Assembly: GCA_003136475.1 (NCBI GenBank)
Contig: PLEQ01000469.1
Location: 1,888-10,186 of the forward strand
From: Deltaproteobacteria bacterium
GTDB lineage: Bacteria > Bdellovibrionota_B > Oligoflexia > Oligoflexales > Bog-1112
Length of the DNA: 8,299 nucleotides
Direction of reading: 5' to 3'
The translations under genes were made by a program, and so were the position numbers. The notes under the pieces are model-generated. The model searched no databases, was not told the DNA's origin, and saw only the letters and a list, made by a program, of their open reading frames with translations. Below are positions 5,136-8,299 of the stretch, piece by piece (the stretch's first letter is position 1; every line of letters starts with the position of its first letter).

Positions 5136-7759
5136 GTTCCGCCAAAGTTCACCCGAGCGGCACGAATCTTCTCAGAATCCTCGACACGCTTAAGCATAGC
5201 CTTGCGCACAAGGCTTGGTATGCCTGGGTGCCGTGCGAGAAAAGCCGTGACCTGATATTCAAAAGCTGCAGAGAAATCGATGGGGTACATAGCTGTGGCA
5301 AAGGCCGCGACTTTCCTGTCAAACTCCTTAGCTTCCAGTTGCTTCAGTATCGAAGAAAAATACTCCTCTGCGACAAAATCCGTCAGGTTTTCCGTGAGCA
5401 CATTTTGGAAACCGTTCATGACGATTGCGGCATCCGCTGCCACCATATGGCCTGGTCGACTGAGCTCTTCAAACCATTTTTTCTTAACGCTCAGATAAGG
5501 AAGGCTCGCCTCAGCCAGCATCGACTGGACGAGACCGCGGTTACTCTGGTCCCGTAAGTTCTCTGCTCGAATCAGGTCTAAAGCTTGCGGGTAGCCCAGG
5601 GCAGCAAGGGCTACCAAAATGCACCATCGCCGATCTTGGTCAAGCACCATCCCCGTTAGGGCCTTTTCCGCAGCCAACCAGGCGTGCAACTGCGAAGCAT
5701 GCTCGAGGGTGGCAAAATGCAAGAAATGATCAAAAAGCAAGGTCTGGAGCGCACTGCCTGCCTTTGCTCGGAACAAACGTAGCCAAAGAAAATTGGCAAT
5801 AGAGGCATTAGCTGTTCCACGCGAGGCTTTGGGCAAATAAGTACGCGCTATGCGCAAACTCAAGAGAACCTTATCAAGGACCGTGATATCGTTTTCATCC
5901 TCAGCGTGTTTGAGGACCAAGTTCACAAATTGCTTCGCAGAAATCTCGCTGTTGCGCATCATGTACCACAAGGTCGTGTAAAGTTGCTGTCGTAAAAGCG
6001 TGCTGCTGATCCGTGAGAGACTTTTGTAGACCGTGCTAAGACTGTTTGGATCCAAGCTGACATGAACGAGATCATAATCCGAAACGTTTGGAAAAACTAA
6101 CGCTGGAAACTCCAAGCCGGCAGGCGCCTCTATCTCAGTTACGGCACCTTGATAAGTGACCGGGATAGTCTTAAAAAGGTTGAGGGATCCCTGTTCGTTA
6201 TATTTATAAAAACCGACATCTGTCCGATGCGTGCGCAAAAGCTTGTCCATGGGATCAGGATTCTGCTTTATCTGTAAACTCTCGATTTGGGAGCCCCGCT
6301 TCGTCATCTCCACACGAATGCGATTGGTTCCCTTGGAGCGCAACCACTCCGCGTCCCAGCTCTTCAGATCGAGGCCGGAAGCTTCGGATAAAGACTCCAG
6401 AAAATCATGCCGAGTTGTATTGCCATAAGCATGCTTCTTAAAATAGTTGCGCACTCCGGTGTAGAACGCTTGTTTTCCTACATAGAAATAAAGCTGTTTC
6501 AAAACCGAAGCGCCTTTACGGTAAGTGATCGAATCAAAGTTGGAGAGAGCCTCATCGGTATTGCGAACACTGCCAACGATAGGGTGTGTAGTGCTCTGAT
6601 AACCATCCTCGAGATAGGCATAAAATTTCGCTTCGGCATTGAATGACAACCAAGGATCCAACAAGCCGAGATCCTTGTGTATCGCTTCGGCAGTGAGAGA
6701 ACTCATGAAGGTCGCAAAACTCTCATTCAACCAAAGATCGTCCCACCATTTCATAGTCACAAGATCCCCAAACCACATGTGTGCCATCTCATGCGCAAGA
6801 ACTTCTAGGATCTTGAACCGCTGCAGCGGTGTCGCTAGACCTCGGTGAACAAATCTGTCCTCACTGAAAGTCACAGCTCCCACATTTTCCATAGCCCCCG
6901 CACTAAATTCAGGTACCAGAATTTGATCATACTTCTCAAAAGGGTAGGGATAGTCGAAGCTTTTCTCCAAAAAAGCAAAGGACCACCTAGTCATCGCAAG
7001 CCAGTCTTTGGCGTCGATATATTGCGCTAAAGTTTGACGCGCAAAAATGCGCAAGGGAATGCCACTCCAAGTCCTGGATTCCCAGACCGTAAAAGGTCCT
7101 GCAATAAGCGCAAAGAGATAGGAACTGATCTTCTGCGTTGCTGGAAATTGCCAAAGGTTGGTGCGAAAATCTAGGCTTTTAATTTCACTTTCGCGAGTGT
7201 TAGCAATGACTTTCCAACTTGCCGGTGCGGAAACGCTGAGCTCGTAGCTCGCCTTAAGATCGGGTTGATCAAAGACGGGAAAGACTTCGTTGGCATAGTA
7301 GGGTTCTAAATTCGTGTAAATATAAACGCCTTTGTCCTCACGGTCCTCAAACCGGTGGAGACCTTTACCCGTGTTGGAAAAACTATTGCAAAACTGAATG
7401 CTCACGTTATTTTCAAGGTTGAGTCGCAGCCTCTCTGCCGGCAAATAGATCTTGCCATCCTCCCAAAGATAGGAGCTCTCGCTGCCGTTAATACTGAGTT
7501 TATGAATGTGCGCCCCACGGCGGTCGGAGAAATCGAGAAAAAGATCGTGAGTGTGTTTCAAATGAAAACGTACGACAAGCTCACCCTCATAGCCTTGACT
7601 GTTCGACCTTAAGTCCATGTGCAGGCGATAATGAATCTGATCGAGCATCTCGGCTCGATGCTGGGCGCTTTCATAGGTGAGAAAATTAACAGCTGGGCTG
7701 CCCAAGGCACCGAGTTGAGTTCCTAAAGACAAAAGAATCGTCGATATCAAGACGCGCAT
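5123..7759 (-). CDS. exported M1-family zinc aminopeptidase (aminopeptidase N type)
   Basis: This 878-residue metallopeptidase removes N-terminal residues from peptides. The ATG at 7759 has GGAG at five bases. Residues 1-20 form a Sec signal with a hydrophobic core ending in GALG, pointing to the periplasm or outside, whereas many PepN enzymes are cytoplasmic. An N-terminal beta-saddle domain (about 40-230) contains the FDQPDLKA block at 163-170. The substrate-binding GAMEN is at 288-292. The zinc site is HEMAH at 323-327 with Glu346 (in LNESF) as third ligand and Glu324 as catalytic base. Tyr413 (in TYRKGA) fits the transition-state tyrosine. The C-terminal half (about 520-878) is helical, like the ERAP1-C-type domain of the Streptomyces PepN subgroup. 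All catalytic residues are intact and the length is normal. The gene overlaps the convergent LtaS-like gene by 13 bases and is divergent from a PaiB-like gene. No strong promoter is visible in the 255-base upstream gap. It probably scavenges or trims peptides. Confidence 0.96.
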   Translation of the reverse strand: MRVLISTILLSLGTQLGALGSPAVNFLTYESAQHRAEMLDQIHYRLHMDLRSNSQGYEGELVVRFHLKHTHDLFLDFSDRRGAHIHKLSINGSESSYLWEDGKIYLPAERLRLNLENNVSIQFCNSFSNTGKGLHRFEDREDKGVYIYTNLEPYYANEVFPVFDQPDLKASYELSVSAPASWKVIANTRESEIKSLDFRTNLWQFPATQKISSYLFALIAGPFTVWESRTWSGIPLRIFARQTLAQYIDAKDWLAMTRWSFAFLEKSFDYPYPFEKYDQILVPEFSAGAMENVGAVTFSEDRFVHRGLATPLQRFKILEVLAHEMAHMWFGDLVTMKWWDDLWLNESFATFMSSLTAEAIHKDLGLLDPWLSFNAEAKFYAYLEDGYQSTTHPIVGSVRNTDEALSNFDSITYRKGASVLKQLYFYVGKQAFYTGVRNYFKKHAYGNTTRHDFLESLSEASGLDLKSWDAEWLRSKGTNRIRVEMTKRGSQIESLQIKQNPDPMDKLLRTHRTDVGFYKYNEQGSLNLFKTIPVTYQGAVTEIEAPAGLEFPALVFPNVSDYDLVHVSLDPNSLSTVYKSLSRISSTLLRQQLYTTLWYMMRNSEISAKQFVNLVLKHAEDENDITVLDKVLLSLRIARTYLPKASRGTANASIANFLWLRLFRAKAGSALQTLLFDHFLHFATLEHASQLHAWLAAEKALTGMVLDQDRRWCILVALAALGYPQALDLIRAENLRDQSNRGLVQSMLAEASLPYLSVKKKWFEELSRPGHMVAADAAIVMNGFQNVLTENLTDFVAEEYFSSILKQLEAKEFDRKVAAFATAMYPIDFSAAFEYQVTAFLARHPGIPSLVRKAMLKRVEDSEKIRAARVNFGGTQPL

Positions 7760-7904
7760 CTTTACTCCGTATTAAAGCATGCCGGAATTCTTAACATGGT
7801 CTTAAGTCAAACTCAACTGACGCCACACGAATCGCTAGCTCGGCGACAATGATGAGCACACAAAACAGACGCTCAGACAATCCCTCACGGCTACTTTTTT
7901 AGGA

Positions 7905-7933
7905 TTGCTGGAACCGGTCGCGCTTGCTATTTT
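7905..7933 (+). promoter_or_regulatory. candidate promoter for the PaiB-like gene
   Basis: TTGCTG (7905-7910) and TATTTT (7928-7933) are separated by 17 bases, with three and four of six consensus matches. Transcription from about 7940 would give a leader of about 75 bases. The match is moderate and chance is possible. Confidence 0.35.
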
Positions 7934-8014
7934 CGCCCATCACCTTTCGGGGAAGCCTCACTCGTGAGATAGGAAGTACCTTTCTTCTCTTGCCGATTTT
8001 TCTGGAGTCCACAG

Positions 8015-8299
8015 ATGATCTACACCCCCCAGGAATTCAAAGAAGACAAGATCGAAGTGATCTATCCCTTCCTTGAAAGGTTTGATTTTGCAACTTTGAT
8101 GACTGTAGATCATGCGAAAGAGATGGGGTTCTCTCACCTGCCCTTTCTCTTCGAGAAGGACAGAGGCCAACACGGGAGGCTCCTCGCGCATATGGCACGC
8201 GCCAACGATCAGTGGCGGAACTTTGATACATCCCGTCCTGTGACGGTGCTTTTCCAGGGCCCTCATGCTTATATTTCACCCAGGTGGTATAAAGAATCA
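8015..8299 (+). CDS. PaiB-family FMN-binding protein, 5' part (runs off the window)
   Basis: The frame starts with the ATG at 8015, with GGAG at 8004-8007 seven bases upstream, and stays open for 95 codons to the last base. The fragment matches the N-terminal half of PaiB-like proteins (FMN_bind_2, split-barrel fold): the start MIYTPQEF, FATL at 25-28, HLPFL at 41-45, HMARAN at 59-64 and FQGPHAYISPRWY at 80-92. Full-length members have about 205-215 residues, so over half is missing. In Bacillus subtilis PaiB is tied to repression of protease and sporulation genes; elsewhere its role is mostly unstudied and it may be a flavin- or heme-binding enzyme. Here it is transcribed away from the exported M1 peptidase, with 255 bases between the two starts, so a regulatory link is possible but not shown. 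Confidence 0.92.
   Translation, partial: MIYTPQEFKEDKIEVIYPFLERFDFATLMTVDHAKEMGFSHLPFLFEKDRGQHGRLLAHMARANDQWRNFDTSRPVTVLFQGPHAYISPRWYKES

Noticed and set aside
5081..5557. 158-codon open frame on the + strand inside the M1 peptidase gene
   Set aside because: It runs antisense to the conserved peptidase C-terminus and has no recognisable domain.
7958..8266. Two open frames on the - strand over the right end of the window
   Set aside because: They are antisense to the PaiB-like coding sequence, whose motifs and ribosome binding site are clear.

Overview
The window looks like a stretch of chromosome from a Gram-negative (diderm) bacterium. It carries proteins with Sec-type signal peptides, a possible lipoprotein signal, a periplasmic-type M1 aminopeptidase and short intergenic palindromic repeats. 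Base composition is mid-range by eye. I cannot name the taxon. Nothing here is typical of a plasmid or phage: I see no integrase, transposase, tRNA, rRNA or CRISPR array.

Layout from left to right. (1) The 3' part of a HI0933/BaiN-type FAD oxidoreductase (+), whose FAD-binding N-terminus lies outside the window. (2) A small six-cysteine exported protein of unknown function (+, ATG at 1105). It converges on (3) another small unknown exported protein (-), with a helical periplasmic region and one C-terminal membrane helix. (4) A DUF924 protein (-) lies upstream of (3) on the same strand. Its first plausible start adds a lipobox-bearing leader that the family normally lacks. Between (3) and (4) is a perfect AT-rich dyad. 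(5) A 531-bp gene-free region (2673-3203) holds a structured hairpin in the DUF924 leader, a roughly 183-bp inverted-repeat element with nested GTGAC hairpins, and the best promoter of the window (3076-3104, +). (6) A five-helix membrane sulfatase-fold enzyme of the LtaS/MdoB phosphoglycerol-transferase group (+, TTG start) follows. It overlaps tail to tail, by 13 bases, with (7) a full-length exported M1 aminopeptidase (-). (8) Divergent from the peptidase, the first 95 codons of a PaiB-family FMN-binding protein (+) run off the right edge.

How the genes fit together: there is no long operon. Most genes face each other or face apart and look separately transcribed; (4)-(3) is the only possible co-transcribed pair. 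A common thread is the cell envelope: genes 2, 3, 6, 7 and possibly 4 act outside the cytoplasm. The PaiB-like gene shares its upstream region with a secreted peptidase, which is suggestive because PaiB in Bacillus is associated with repression of extracellular proteases. I did not find a convincing new multi-gene system. The most unusual items are the composite palindromic element, the possible lipoprotein form of DUF924, and the two convergent exported proteins that match no family I know.
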